64,000 nt of DNA. Source: CAWIHK01 sp963835935 (GTDB lineage Bacteria; Bacteroidota; Ignavibacteria; UBA10030; CAVZMI01). Below, piece after piece: positions 8,935-18,215 of this stretch (position 1 is its first letter; every line of letters starts with the position of its first letter). The notes beneath the pieces are model-generated. The model worked only from the letters and a program-made list of their open reading frames with translations. It was not told the DNA's origin and did no database searches. The position numbers were made by a program, and so were the translations under genes. The stretch is taken from NCBI GenBank assembly GCA_963835935.1, contig CAWIHK010000001.1:1612001-1676000 (forward strand), in the 5' to 3' direction.

Positions 8935-9624
8935 TTAATCCTTTTCAGATTCAAAATGAAGAATTTCTAACTTTCCAATTCGAACAGCGACATTCCACAT
9001 CCAAAAAAAGAAGCCGGTGAAACCTACGAGTGAACTCATGAAAACGATGAACATTGTTTTGTTCATCTCGAGTTGCCCTTGTGTGTTGATGATCGGTTCC
9101 GGGTGAAGTGTTGGGACGACACGCGGAATAATGAAAATAAAAAACGGCACGGTAATAAAAGCGATGATTGAATATACCGCAGAAAGGCGCGCTTTTTTTT
9201 CATCGACATCGATGGAAGACCGAAGCGCAAAATAAGCGCCATAAATCAGGAGCAAGACAAATATCGATGTCTCGCGCGGATCCCAATTCCAGAATGATCC
9301 CCAATTGAATTTTGCCCAGATCGAACCTGTAACCGTCGCCAGTACACAAAACATTGAACCAAGCCCAGCCGCGGAAACTGAACGAACGTCGTCTATCATA
9401 TTTTGAGACCGCAAATACCTTATTCCGTAAATCATCGAAACACAATACGCGACAACGGTAACCCATGCCGTCGGAACATGAAAAAAAATAATCCTCCCCC
9501 GCTCTTCAAGTCCGGGTATATTCGGAATATTATACCAAGCTTGCGGATTTGGCACTGCAGGCAGAACTAGGCCGACAACAATCACAATAGTTAGCCATAT
9601 ACCCAGGATAATTTTCAATGCCAT
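8935..9624 (-). CDS. ccmC: Haem exporter/handling protein CcmC
   Basis: CcmC is an integral membrane protein of the HemY-independent WWD family that loads haem onto CcmE. The tryptophan-rich motif is WGSFWNWDPRETS at about residues 108-120. The two expected axial histidines are visible: His49 in FFHVPTAW and His174 in PTLHPEP. The 229 residues contain about six membrane segments, as usual. It lies in the ccmABCDE order, 96 bases after ccmB and three bases before ccmD. Confidence 0.95.
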   Translation of the reverse strand: MALKIILGIWLTIVIVVGLVLPAVPNPQAWYNIPNIPGLEERGRIIFFHVPTAWVTVVAYCVSMIYGIRYLRSQNMIDDVRSVSAAGLGSMFCVLATVTGSIWAKFNWGSFWNWDPRETSIFVLLLIYGAYFALRSSIDVDEKKARLSAVYSIIAFITVPFFIFIIPRVVPTLHPEPIINTQGQLEMNKTMFIVFMSSLVGFTGFFFWMWNVAVRIGKLEILHFESEKD

Positions 9625-9720
9625 AGATATATCCTTTCAATGAAATAACCGGCAATAACTTTTTTGAAATTCATCATAATTCAAATTGTAGTTAAAGTAA
9701 ATAACAACTATAATCCTTCC

Positions 9721-10395
9721 TTATTCATTCCAAATATATTCAAAAAGGAAAGTAGAAGCTGCAATAACTACCCCGCAATACGAGATAATTATTTTTATTT
9801 CGCCGGAAGCAATCTCAATCGAACCTCCTTCGAGAGCTATTTTTGTACCGCTAATCAATGCCAAAAATAATGGAAGAAGGATGGGAAAAGATAAAACAGA
9901 AAAGAGAGTCCCCTTCGTGTTTGTTTTTGCGATTATTGCCGCTACTAGAGTCGAAGCCGCTGCAAGTCCGATACTGCCTAAGAGTAAAAGAATAAAAAAA
10001 ATGTTCCACGAGCGAATAGAAAACTGTTCGACAAAAATGGTATATAAAACTGTAATCAATATTGTTAGAAAAATGGAAAGCAGAATGTTAAAAACGAGTT
10101 TACCAGCATAAATCGTTCCTGTTGGAGCCGTCAATTGCAGCGTTAAAACTGTACCTCTTTCTTCTTCGCTGACGAATGTCCGAGATAAGCCCGACATTGC
10201 CGCAAAGAAAACTACTATCCAGAATACACCAGCGAGGACATCGCGTGAAACCGGTTCGGCAGCAAAAGCAAAGAGTGTAATCGATAATGTTGTAACGACA
10301 AACATCACGAGCGCGTTTAAGGAATAGCGCGTTCTGAGTTCAGATCGAACATCCTTCTGTACAACAGCAATTGCCGATCGCAGCCATGCATTCAT
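9721..10395 (-). CDS. ccmB: Haem ABC exporter membrane subunit CcmB
   Basis: CcmB is the membrane subunit of the CcmAB ABC complex, whose ATP hydrolysis frees holo-CcmE from CcmC. The 224 residues show six hydrophobic segments and the family's N-terminal pattern (DVRSELRTRYSLNALVMF). The central stretch SGLSRTFVSEEERGTVL is typical of CcmB. It begins two bases after the ccmA stop, so the two are translated together. Confidence 0.92.
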   Translation of the reverse strand: MNAWLRSAIAVVQKDVRSELRTRYSLNALVMFVVTTLSITLFAFAAEPVSRDVLAGVFWIVVFFAAMSGLSRTFVSEEERGTVLTLQLTAPTGTIYAGKLVFNILLSIFLTILITVLYTIFVEQFSIRSWNIFFILLLLGSIGLAAASTLVAAIIAKTNTKGTLFSVLSFPILLPLFLALISGTKIALEGGSIEIASGEIKIIISYCGVVIAASTFLFEYIWNE

Positions 10396-10397
10396 GG

Positions 10398-11024
10398 TTA
10401 ATTATCCTTCTGCAGCGAGATTACCTGATCTATAAACCGAAGATCCTTCTTATCATTCGTGGCAACAATAAGAATACCTCGAACGATCTGTTCTTTCATG
10501 ATTGAATGAACCATCTCTATTCCCTCTTCATCGAGATTCGAGGTTGGTTCATCCAGAATCAACAACTGTGGTTGATGTACAAGAGCGGCGGCGAATTTCA
10601 AACGCTGTTTCATACCGGAAGAATATATTCGAACAAGGTCATCGCGGCGTTCATGTAAACCAACTTTCTTTAATAAATCTATTGCGGCTTGAGTATTCGG
10701 TTTTAAGCCTCGAAGTGAGAAACTCAAGATTATGTTTTCATAAGCTGTGAATTCATCGTAAAGTTGTAGATACGGTGCAACAAAACCGGTACAAGAAAAT
10801 AATTTTTCTCGAGATACTATGTTTCCATCACGAGTGACCAATATTTTCCCCGATGTTGGTGATAAAACACCTGCAATAATTTTTGCAAGTGTGGTTTTAC
10901 CGCTGCCGTTCCTGCCTGTAAGCGCTAGAGATTGCCCCATTTCAATTGAAAAAGAGATGTCAGAAAACACTTCACGGTGTTGAAATGTTTTTGAAATATG
11001 TTGTGCTGAGAGTCGAATCATCAT
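10398..11024 (-). CDS. ccmA: Haem ABC exporter ATP-binding subunit CcmA
   Basis: This is the ATPase subunit of the CcmAB complex. It is a compact 208-residue ABC domain with Walker A GRNGSGKT (37-44), a Q-loop at about 87, the signature SSGMKQ (135-140) and Walker B LLILDEP (154-160), followed by the D-loop TSNLD. The identification as CcmA and not another ABC ATPase rests on the ccmB, ccmC, ccmD and ccmE genes directly behind it. The ATG overlaps the stop of the upstream metalloprotease (ATGA at 11024-11021). Confidence 0.93.
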   Translation of the reverse strand: MMIRLSAQHISKTFQHREVFSDISFSIEMGQSLALTGRNGSGKTTLAKIIAGVLSPTSGKILVTRDGNIVSREKLFSCTGFVAPYLQLYDEFTAYENIILSFSLRGLKPNTQAAIDLLKKVGLHERRDDLVRIYSSGMKQRLKFAAALVHQPQLLILDEPTSNLDEEGIEMVHSIMKEQIVRGILIVATNDKKDLRFIDQVISLQKDN

Positions 11025-12700
11025 TTTCTAATGATAGCAATCTTGCCCTTCTGTTCACCTGACGGTGTTTTCAAAATATAGATATATACACCACTCGACA
11101 CAATATTGCTTTTATCATCTTTCAAATCCCATTGAACGACTGGGCGTCCATACGGTGAAAGCACGGAATGAATTCCCTTATGTACTTTCAGGAAATTTGT
11201 AGAATATATTTCCAGCTCAACCGGTCCTTGATTGTTAGAAAGTGGAAAAAACATTTTTTTTGTCCCATCTGAAACCACAGGATTAGGATATGGTGGGTCG
11301 AATGGAAGATCGCCGGACGATGTCATCAATCCGATAACTTTCCAATCATTCGGATCAGGAACGATACATTTAAATCGCCAGCCGTTGGGGAATGCACAAT
11401 AACTCTTATCGTAATTTGTCGTGCGTACGTCAAAAGTAAACGGAAGTTGATCCTGAAGTCGGTTAACCGCGGCTGTGTAATTTATATTGGCTACGATCAC
11501 CATACCTGTATCTTTGTTTACAACCACGATCGGAATAAATGCCAACTGTCTTAAGGAAAAGTCACGCTCCATCATCGGTGGTAAAAAATTCAAAGTATCA
11601 TTAACTCCTGCTTTAAGTGTAGGGTATGCTTTCGCATCAGGAAAATAGTTTACACTATCCGCACGGATTCCTGTATAGAAATGCCAGAGTGCATATTCTG
11701 GAAATTCCTGCTCAAGCGATACACCGTGATTCTGTAGCGTAGTCTGGATAGCTACAAGTGGAGAATAATTTTTTATATTCTCCCAGATTTCTTTAACAAT
11801 ATTCTTGCTGAATTTGAGCGAAAGAAATTTATTAAAGATCGCCCTGCCGTATTCGACATCATAATCTGTTTCGTTCAAAGGAACATCGGTATGCTGGAAC
11901 ACTGCCTGAAGATAATAGTAATAATCATTCACCGACGGGTACACTTCATCTTCCATCCATACCGACGACATTTCGTAGTAGAATATATTCTGCCAATTTT
12001 GTGAAGGCCAATAACCATAGTTCCCTACTTGTATTGCGTGGAAGAATTCATGCGCTGCTGTTACCTTCAGTCCGGCAAGGCCATAAGTATTTACACCTTC
12101 GGAAAAATCAGCATCGATTAAAATCCATGATGTATATAAAGGATTGGTTGGTGAATCCACAATCGGCAAGTCATCGGGTGTCGTCTCACCATAACTATTG
12201 ATTTTCTCGATGTAGATGTCATATCGATCGTCGCCGCCCAGTGTCCCGTCAAAAGGTTGTTGAGGATATCTATAAATTATTGTCTCGACATCCCATACAT
12301 AATCAAAAATTGTGGCAACAGAGTCAACGTAAGCAAATGCGGTATTGGGAATTCGTCGATTTTTCAAATCAAGGAGTGCTGGAGTATTTTCACCGATTGT
12401 GTCGAAATGGATTCGGAAATGACCTTCCGGGCTGACAATAGATGTTTGAAGAGCCGGCCTCTCATCAAGAATTTTCAGTAACGACGCTGCTTTTGCATTA
12501 CCTTGCCGGCTCGCCGATTGGAGTTCTGAAATCAAACCAAATAAGCACTTCGAGTTTTCATTTTTATGATGAAGAAGAAGACGGGCTTCTTGTATCGCAA
12601 CATTGCGAGATTGAAGAACTGATGAGAGTTGTTGAGCTTGCACAATACTACCAATACAGAAACCCAACGCGATTAGATTATTCCAAAATAAACTTTTCAT
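11021..12700 (-). CDS. Secreted zinc metalloprotease-like protein with T9SS/FlgD-type C-terminal domain
   Basis: This is a predicted exported protein of 559 residues. I start it at the ATG at 12700 because this gives a clean signal peptide ending VQAQ and an ATGA overlap with the upstream gene; a start at 12739 would add 13 residues before the signal. The zinc site HEFFH is at residues 217-221, in a context (TAAHEFFHAIQVGNYG) like the MXAN_6640-type putative metalloproteases. The last 80 residues begin PYPNPV and end SSGVYIYILKTPSGEQKGKI, the pattern of type IX secretion sorting domains of the FlgD-like Ig fold. It lies in an overlapping operon with the FG-GAP protein before it and ccmA after it. 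The substrate is unknown. Confidence 0.78.
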   Translation of the reverse strand: MKSLFWNNLIALGFCIGSIVQAQQLSSVLQSRNVAIQEARLLLHHKNENSKCLFGLISELQSASRQGNAKAASLLKILDERPALQTSIVSPEGHFRIHFDTIGENTPALLDLKNRRIPNTAFAYVDSVATIFDYVWDVETIIYRYPQQPFDGTLGGDDRYDIYIEKINSYGETTPDDLPIVDSPTNPLYTSWILIDADFSEGVNTYGLAGLKVTAAHEFFHAIQVGNYGYWPSQNWQNIFYYEMSSVWMEDEVYPSVNDYYYYLQAVFQHTDVPLNETDYDVEYGRAIFNKFLSLKFSKNIVKEIWENIKNYSPLVAIQTTLQNHGVSLEQEFPEYALWHFYTGIRADSVNYFPDAKAYPTLKAGVNDTLNFLPPMMERDFSLRQLAFIPIVVVNKDTGMVIVANINYTAAVNRLQDQLPFTFDVRTTNYDKSYCAFPNGWRFKCIVPDPNDWKVIGLMTSSGDLPFDPPYPNPVVSDGTKKMFFPLSNNQGPVELEIYSTNFLKVHKGIHSVLSPYGRPVVQWDLKDDKSNIVSSGVYIYILKTPSGEQKGKIAIIRK

Positions 12701-14910
12701 TCTATAGACACGATTCTTATAGTATTTCGTTTCGGACAAGTAACTACAAGAACCGGTTTTTCAAATCCCGATCCATGAAGAATGTCAAAGTCTTCGATAT
12801 CGTCATTCTTCAACAACAATTCAGGTGCAAGGAAAGTCCCGTCTCCATTTCCCTTATACCGATAAATTGAATGAGTCGGTTCTTGGTATACCAAAATATC
12901 AAGATTCCCACCACCATCAACATCGCGCACTTTTATTTTTCCATGATGTTCAGATGGAAGTATCGCAAACGTCTGTCTAGTTATTTGAAATGTGCTGTCG
13001 CCATTTCCAAGTGCGATGTACATTTTTGCTCCGTCCCTCTTTTTAACATACAAGAGTATATCTTCCACATTATCATGATTAAAATCACCATGAAGGATAG
13101 TGGCAGAGAGAACGTTGGTATCAGGAAGATATGACGACATTGTTTGTCCATGAATTTCAAGAAGCGAATCGCTGAATGAACTCGCCAGATATGGACGTGC
13201 TCTGTGTATATCTCGGGCGACATACGTTAGGTCAAAACAATTATCGTTATTCACGCGCATGGGTACTGCGCCAAGCAGAATGTTCGGAGAAGCCGGTTGA
13301 TAATTTTTTTCCACGAAGCGTGTCGGTCCAATTTGTGTAAAATATGAAACCGATTTTGGAATGCGATTACTTTCATTGATCGAGATAAAATCAAGCTTAT
13401 CCGATTGGTTGCGAAATGCACAAGCTATTTTTGGAATACCGGCATTCGGAATTTGATACATCTGGGCCTTCGCTTCCTTCCTGTCGACGTCAACAATCGT
13501 GATAGATTCAACTGTGTCGGAAGTACAAATAAACTCGGAATGCTGTTCTGAAGAACCGCCGAATATGAGTGATGATGCCGCTATTGGAAGCATATACGTC
13601 TGCTGTCCATGAAATTTTCTATTTTTTTCTCCGAATAAAATCGATAATGTTTTAGAACCTTCATCGACAAGAGCGATATTGGAAATATGATCGTTGTTAA
13701 AATCACCGACGATCAATCCTGAAGGAGATTTACCGGTTGCATATTCTAATTGATTTATCGATACGTTATGGTCGTTGCTATATATCAAAAGTTTCTCCTG
13801 CCGACGATCAGCCACAAATAAATCAGGATATTTCCCGACTATCGTTGATCCAACGATAAATGATGCCGGTTGGATTCCGGCAGAATAAATTGTACAATCA
13901 CCGAAGAACCCTCTCCCCATTCCGAGAATCATTCCGAGAGTTGAACTATGTTTGTCGAACACTACGAGATCCTTCTTTTTATCCAGATTAATATCGACAA
14001 TTTTAAATTCTTCCGGAGAAAAAGGAAGCGGAATTACCTGAGCTTTATAGAAATCACCTGTCCCCGTTCCAAAAAATGTATGAATTGATTTTGATTCATT
14101 CGATGAAAGAATGATGTCCGTTATTTTATCGCCATTGAGATCAGCCACTGCAACATCACTTATTTCATCACTCATTCGGAAAGTGGATTCTTCAGAATAA
14201 CCGCCGAAACCATTCCCATAATAAAATGTGATAGTGTTCGTCACCCAATTATGAATTACCACATCAGGAATTCCATCTTCATTGAGCGACTGAACGATGA
14301 TTTTGCCTACAGGTACATCCGGAAACATCACCCTCGGCAACCGAAATGTTCCGTCGCCGTTTCCAGGAAGAACTGTCACACCAAGATTTTTTCTCCCGTA
14401 AAGTATAATATCAGGCCGGTTATCCTGTGTAATATCGGCTATTATCACATTATCGAATTGTTCATCAAGAAAAAATTTTCCTGAAGCTTGGAACTTTCCT
14501 TGCGATGTCCCAGCATAGAAATATATTACCTTTGATTGTTGTGAAAGAACAGCTATATCGGTATATCCATCATGGTTGACGTCTCCTGCAGCTGCAGCAT
14601 CACAGGAATCGGGGAGAAGAATATTTTGTACCAAAGTAAATTCACCGGATGGAGATGTGCGATAGACATTCAAAGATGAAGGCGAACGAGAGACAATAAT
14701 CAGTTCCCGGCTAGAATCAGCGTAATAATCTCCAAAAAGAAGTACAATCGGACGTGCAGAAAGAGATATCTCCGAATAGGTTGCGAAAGACGGTATTTGT
14801 CGCTGTGCAACCATGATTGACGTATGGATAAACAATATGAGGGAAAAAAATATCCTCAATTTCAATAGTAGCCAAACTCTCGAATGATCAGGATCTTCCA
14901 CTTCATCCAA
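12697..14910 (-). CDS. Exported FG-GAP/VCBS repeat protein
   Basis: This is a large secreted or surface protein with at least eight calcium-binding-like loops of the DxNxDGxxD type, for example GDVNHDGYTDIAV, ADLNGDKITDIIL, VDINLDKKKDLVV and GDFNHDNVEDILL. These repeats build a beta-propeller as in integrin alpha chains. An N-terminal hydrophobic stretch (LRIFFSLILFIHTSIMVAQ) looks like a signal peptide. The start is uncertain: the listed one is a TTG without a Shine-Dalgarno, and internal GTG (14901) or TTG codons nearer the signal are possible. It overlaps the following metalloprotease by four bases. No enzymatic domain is visible; binding to a surface partner or carbohydrate is a guess. 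Confidence 0.75.
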   Translation of the reverse strand: MDEVEDPDHSRVWLLLKLRIFFSLILFIHTSIMVAQRQIPSFATYSEISLSARPIVLLFGDYYADSSRELIIVSRSPSSLNVYRTSPSGEFTLVQNILLPDSCDAAAAGDVNHDGYTDIAVLSQQSKVIYFYAGTSQGKFQASGKFFLDEQFDNVIIADITQDNRPDIILYGRKNLGVTVLPGNGDGTFRLPRVMFPDVPVGKIIVQSLNEDGIPDVVIHNWVTNTITFYYGNGFGGYSEESTFRMSDEISDVAVADLNGDKITDIILSSNESKSIHTFFGTGTGDFYKAQVIPLPFSPEEFKIVDINLDKKKDLVVFDKHSSTLGMILGMGRGFFGDCTIYSAGIQPASFIVGSTIVGKYPDLFVADRRQEKLLIYSNDHNVSINQLEYATGKSPSGLIVGDFNNDHISNIALVDEGSKTLSILFGEKNRKFHGQQTYMLPIAASSLIFGGSSEQHSEFICTSDTVESITIVDVDRKEAKAQMYQIPNAGIPKIACAFRNQSDKLDFISINESNRIPKSVSYFTQIGPTRFVEKNYQPASPNILLGAVPMRVNNDNCFDLTYVARDIHRARPYLASSFSDSLLEIHGQTMSSYLPDTNVLSATILHGDFNHDNVEDILLYVKKRDGAKMYIALGNGDSTFQITRQTFAILPSEHHGKIKVRDVDGGGNLDILVYQEPTHSIYRYKGNGDGTFLAPELLLKNDDIEDFDILHGSGFEKPVLVVTCPKRNTIRIVSIE

Positions 14911-14945
14911 CGCTGTTGTTTCACTTATTGCGGTTTACGATGCAA

Positions 14946-15131
14946 CTAACGGATTGTCTGTCTCTGCAACGCTTCTTTATATCTCTTCTTCTCCTCTTCA
15001 GGTTCAGAAATCACGGTAGAAGTTTCAATTAGGTTTCGATTCTCATAGATTGCTACGAAAGTGAGATACGCAAGATTTATCCTTTTCTTCTCGCCGGTTT
15101 GCATATTCTTGGAGAATACTTCCCAATTCAT
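14946..15131 (-). pseudogene. Remnant of an acyl-CoA thioesterase (hotdog fold), C-terminal third only
   Basis: This open frame of 61 codons reads like the end of a YciA/BFIT-type acyl-CoA hydrolase: EVFSKNMQTGEKK, then AYLTFVAI, then the charged tail EPEEEKKRYKEALQR. Intact members are about 150-170 residues long. The N-terminal hundred residues, with the catalytic part of the hotdog domain, are missing. An in-frame TGA sits ten codons before the first ATG (15161-15159), and bamD occupies the DNA where the rest should be. The piece is therefore best read as a decayed gene. It could still be translated, but could not be a working thioesterase. Confidence 0.7.
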
Positions 15132-15223
15132 CTGCGCTATTTTGGGAAACGAATTCCGTCAATTCGCCGGATTAGTTTCTCACTATCCGGAATCTTTCAC
15201 TCATAGCATAATCCGGATTGCTA

Positions 15224-16000
15224 TTATTTTTTTTCCTGCTTTTTATCCAATGCCAGTTGAATATTTGAAAGCAATTGTTCGCCTTCAACGCGGCGAGTGC
15301 TCGAGGGGTAACGATCCATAAATTTCTGAATTTCATCGTATGCCTCCGGGTATTTTTTTCGATTATAAAACGCGAGCGCCTTTCCAAGTTGTGCATCGTC
15401 TGCAAGTTCGCTGTCGTGGTATTTTTCGAGCAACGCGTCGAAATAAATTATTGCCGCGCGAAAGTATCCCATTTTCATATACATACTGGCAATACTATAT
15501 TCCCGTTCCGCAAGTTTGTTGTTCAATTCCCTAATATATGCTTCTGCATTTGGAACCAGACTATCGGCCGGAGTATATTCTATGTACGATTGAAACGCGT
15601 CTATCGCTTTTCGGGTATTTTGTTGATCAAGCCTTGACTCTGACGAAAGATTATAATAACACATCCCCAGTCTAAATCGTGCTTGCGGCAATAATTTACT
15701 TCCGGTTCTACTGCGAACCATATTTTCATATTCATATTCCGCCAGGATGAATTCCTTCCGGTTGTAGTAGGAATTAGCCAAAAGAATTTGTGCTGAATCG
15801 CCATAGGCGCTTCCCTGATTTTGCAATGTCAGGATTTTTAGATCTTCGATGGCTTCGAAATAGCTGCCGTCCGCATACAAATTCTTGGCTCGCTGCCACC
15901 TATCGTCAGGATCCATTGTTGCATTCTTGCTTGAATCGCATCCAATCCAAATGATCGCACACACACATACAAGTGTTATTTTTGACAGAAGAGTCTGCAT
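15224..16000 (-). CDS. bamD: Outer-membrane assembly lipoprotein BamD
   Basis: BamD is a lipoprotein of the BAM complex that inserts beta-barrel proteins into the outer membrane. The signal peptide ends in the lipobox WIGC with Cys21. The mature part is made of tetratricopeptide-like repeats with the BamD features LYADGSYFEAIEDL, YGDSAQILLANSYYNR, ARFRLGMCYY and the late repeat RKKYPEAYDEIQKFMDRYP. Its length of 258 residues is usual. It starts directly after the stop of the CapA-like gene, so it is probably in that operon. Confidence 0.9.
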   Translation of the reverse strand: MQTLLSKITLVCVCAIIWIGCDSSKNATMDPDDRWQRAKNLYADGSYFEAIEDLKILTLQNQGSAYGDSAQILLANSYYNRKEFILAEYEYENMVRSRTGSKLLPQARFRLGMCYYNLSSESRLDQQNTRKAIDAFQSYIEYTPADSLVPNAEAYIRELNNKLAEREYSIASMYMKMGYFRAAIIYFDALLEKYHDSELADDAQLGKALAFYNRKKYPEAYDEIQKFMDRYPSSTRRVEGEQLLSNIQLALDKKQEKK

Positions 16001-17023
16001 TTATTCCCCTTTATCCTTTTTCCATGGAACTGTAACATTTGACAAACGTTTCACACGATTAAATACCTCTGACTGTTCAGCCGAACCAGGTTGAATAACC
16101 GATGGTTGAAGACCGGCTCGAATAGGTATTATTGAAACAGAATCGATCTCAACCGAATTATTATTTTTTGAGAAACTCCAGCACATCCCGTAACTTTTTT
16201 GTGTCCATTTTTTTTGCGGTTGCCGGAAAACAAAATTACCGAGAGAAAAAACCTTCCATGTATTATGATCGGCTTCAATCCCTTGAGGGACATGAGGATG
16301 ATGACCAATGATAATATCCACACCAGCTTCCGTCAGATACTTAAAAAATTTCCTAACCTTCTTCGTCGGTTGATCTATATATTCTTCACCACCATGATAA
16401 CTCACAATCAGGACATCGACTGAATTTCGTATCCTCCGGATTTGCGGTAAAAGTTTCGTAGTATCCGCCCAGGCTACATACGGTTTCCATTCCGATGATT
16501 TATCATTCATCAATGCAGTCACAGCAAAAAACGCGAATGTAATTCCCTTTCGTTTGATGATTTCAGGGTCGTATACTTTCGTCGTGTCAGCGCATGTTCC
16601 CACGTGATATACACCTGACGAATCCAGGTTCTTGAGTGTTTCAAGAAGTGCCCGGAATTTATAATCGTACGCATGATTGTTCGCGGTTGAAACAATTGTA
16701 ATGCCCCCGCGAGCCAACGCTTCACCGCCCACCGGCGGTCCGGTAAAAATAAGATTATATTTTGGATGTTGTGTCTCGCCTCCTTGATCGGATAACTGGC
16801 TTTCGAGATTCGCGAACACAATGTCTCCTTGTTTCAAAATATTTTGCATGTTCCGAAACGGATAGAGTGTGTCTCCTGCCAACAGCGATTGACCAACGAT
16901 GCGTCCCAGGTTCACGTCACCGAATGCAAACAATCTCACAACAGTTGTCGAATCCCCTGCAACAACCGGAATGGATAATAAACTAACCAGAAGAAAAAAA
17001 GCTGAAACGAATCGTCTCTGCAT
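16001..17023 (-). CDS. CapA-family (PGA_cap) metallophosphoesterase-like protein
   Basis: This protein belongs to the family of CapA/PgsA, which is tied to poly-gamma-glutamate or capsule synthesis, and has a calcineurin-like phosphoesterase fold. A signal peptide ends VVAGD near residue 24. The family motifs are in order: FAFGDVNLGR, ANLESQLSD, STANNHAYDY, VSYHGGEEY and IIGHHPHVPQG, which hold the predicted metal ligands. At 340 residues the length is normal. No capB, capC or other polyglutamate genes are nearby, so the true role is open. It overlaps the unknown gene before it by one base and is followed at once by bamD. Confidence 0.8.
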   Translation of the reverse strand: MQRRFVSAFFLLVSLLSIPVVAGDSTTVVRLFAFGDVNLGRIVGQSLLAGDTLYPFRNMQNILKQGDIVFANLESQLSDQGGETQHPKYNLIFTGPPVGGEALARGGITIVSTANNHAYDYKFRALLETLKNLDSSGVYHVGTCADTTKVYDPEIIKRKGITFAFFAVTALMNDKSSEWKPYVAWADTTKLLPQIRRIRNSVDVLIVSYHGGEEYIDQPTKKVRKFFKYLTEAGVDIIIGHHPHVPQGIEADHNTWKVFSLGNFVFRQPQKKWTQKSYGMCWSFSKNNNSVEIDSVSIIPIRAGLQPSVIQPGSAEQSEVFNRVKRLSNVTVPWKKDKGE

Positions 17024-17661
17024 TAACTTCTCACCGTAAACAAAAGATAAACAACCAACCCGAGTGAAGATAGAATAATTATCGGCGACAAGATCGAATC
17101 AAAGAAACTTCTCTCCGGAGCAATTCCCTGTGAACATCTATATGATTTATCTTCGAGTCTTGGAATGATATCGGCATCAATCGTATCTTGAGTTGTGTGA
17201 TAATACTCTCTCGAAAAATTTACGAGCCCGATTTTATCGGTTTTCTGGATTGCCAATTTAACTCCCACTTTGCGCTCCGTTAAAGCCGTTCCCAAGAACG
17301 ATTCATGAAAAACAGGTGAATACGACACACCAACCGAAACAACCTGTAAAATTAATGACGGCAGAGTGCTCAATGAATCCATCTTTTGAGAAAATGGCTT
17401 CAGCTTTCGTTCGAGCATCGTTTGAGTAAAAACCTGTGAAACAATTACGGACGCTTCCCCCGGAACAATCGAAAAACAAACCGAATCGTTTTCCCTATAT
17501 CCTGATTCCTGCAAAATTGTCAACGCAGTCGCTGCACTTAGCGTTCTGATTTGTTCGATGTTTGTGGGAGGCAGTACACTTTGTGCATGCATACTATTGA
17601 ATGCCGTAACACACCACATCATAAGTAAAAAATGAAAATAGCGGATGTTCCGTTTTTTCAA
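17023..17661 (-). CDS. Unknown exported protein with C-terminal membrane anchor
   Basis: I do not recognise this 212-residue protein. It has an N-terminal signal peptide (ending MHAQ near residue 27) and a C-terminal hydrophobic helix (about 189-208, PIIILSSLGLVVYLLFTV) with a single basic residue after it. Most of it should therefore lie in the periplasm, held in the inner membrane by its tail. The middle has no repeats or catalytic-looking motif. Its stop overlaps the start of the CapA-like gene (TAATG), and bamD follows, which suggests an envelope role. Confidence 0.65.
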   Translation of the reverse strand: MKKRNIRYFHFLLMMWCVTAFNSMHAQSVLPPTNIEQIRTLSAATALTILQESGYRENDSVCFSIVPGEASVIVSQVFTQTMLERKLKPFSQKMDSLSTLPSLILQVVSVGVSYSPVFHESFLGTALTERKVGVKLAIQKTDKIGLVNFSREYYHTTQDTIDADIIPRLEDKSYRCSQGIAPERSFFDSILSPIIILSSLGLVVYLLFTVRS

Positions 17662-17753
17662 TACCGATGATCCTTAAGTCAATAAAAAATATAGTCCCTA
17701 TATATTATAAAATACGAAAAAGGAAGGTCAGTTTCAATAAAAGCCGATTGATA

Positions 17754-18212
17754 TTATTCGACGACAACATCGCTGGACAATTCATTTTTCTTTGCCCCGT
17801 TCTCGGGGAAATGGCGAATTAATAATTCTCCCACCTCACGAACCGCTGCTATTATACCGTCACAAAATCTCTGTTCCCGAAAATGTGAACTCATCAATTC
17901 TGCCACCCGATCCCACGTGCCATCATCTAGTTTTTCGTGGATACCCTTGTCGCCAATGATCTGGAATTTTCTCTCGGAGAGGAGAAGAAATATCATGACA
18001 CCAATCCGGTGTTTGGTTTTTTGCATCCCAAGATGATGAAATTCTTTGACTGCTAGATTATGAAGCGTTAATTTTTTTTCACCCCAATGTCTGCGTTTGC
18101 GGATAGCCACCCGAATCTCACCGAGTGTGAGTTTCTCAACGTCGGTGATTGTTGCCGAAATTTTCTGCAGTTCTTCATCCGTTAGGATGTTGTACAAATT
18201 CTTTTTCTTCAT
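17754..18212 (-). CDS. TPM-domain protein, short form
   Basis: This is a 152-residue protein of the TPM (TLP18.3/Psb32/MOLO-1) family without signal peptide or membrane segment. The diagnostic parts are LTLGEIRVAIRK near residue 30, IGVMIFLLLSERKFQIIGDKGIHEKLDD at 71-98, and the helix HFREQRFCDGIIAAVREVGELL. It is the third TPM gene in the locus; the other two lie on the far side of a histidine kinase and two response regulators. It starts three bases after the end of the second regulator gene. Its biochemical role is not known; TPM domains in plants have acid-phosphatase activity in vitro. Confidence 0.82.
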   Translation of the reverse strand: MKKKNLYNILTDEELQKISATITDVEKLTLGEIRVAIRKRRHWGEKKLTLHNLAVKEFHHLGMQKTKHRIGVMIFLLLSERKFQIIGDKGIHEKLDDGTWDRVAELMSSHFREQRFCDGIIAAVREVGELLIRHFPENGAKKNELSSDVVVE

Positions 18213-18215
18213 GGC

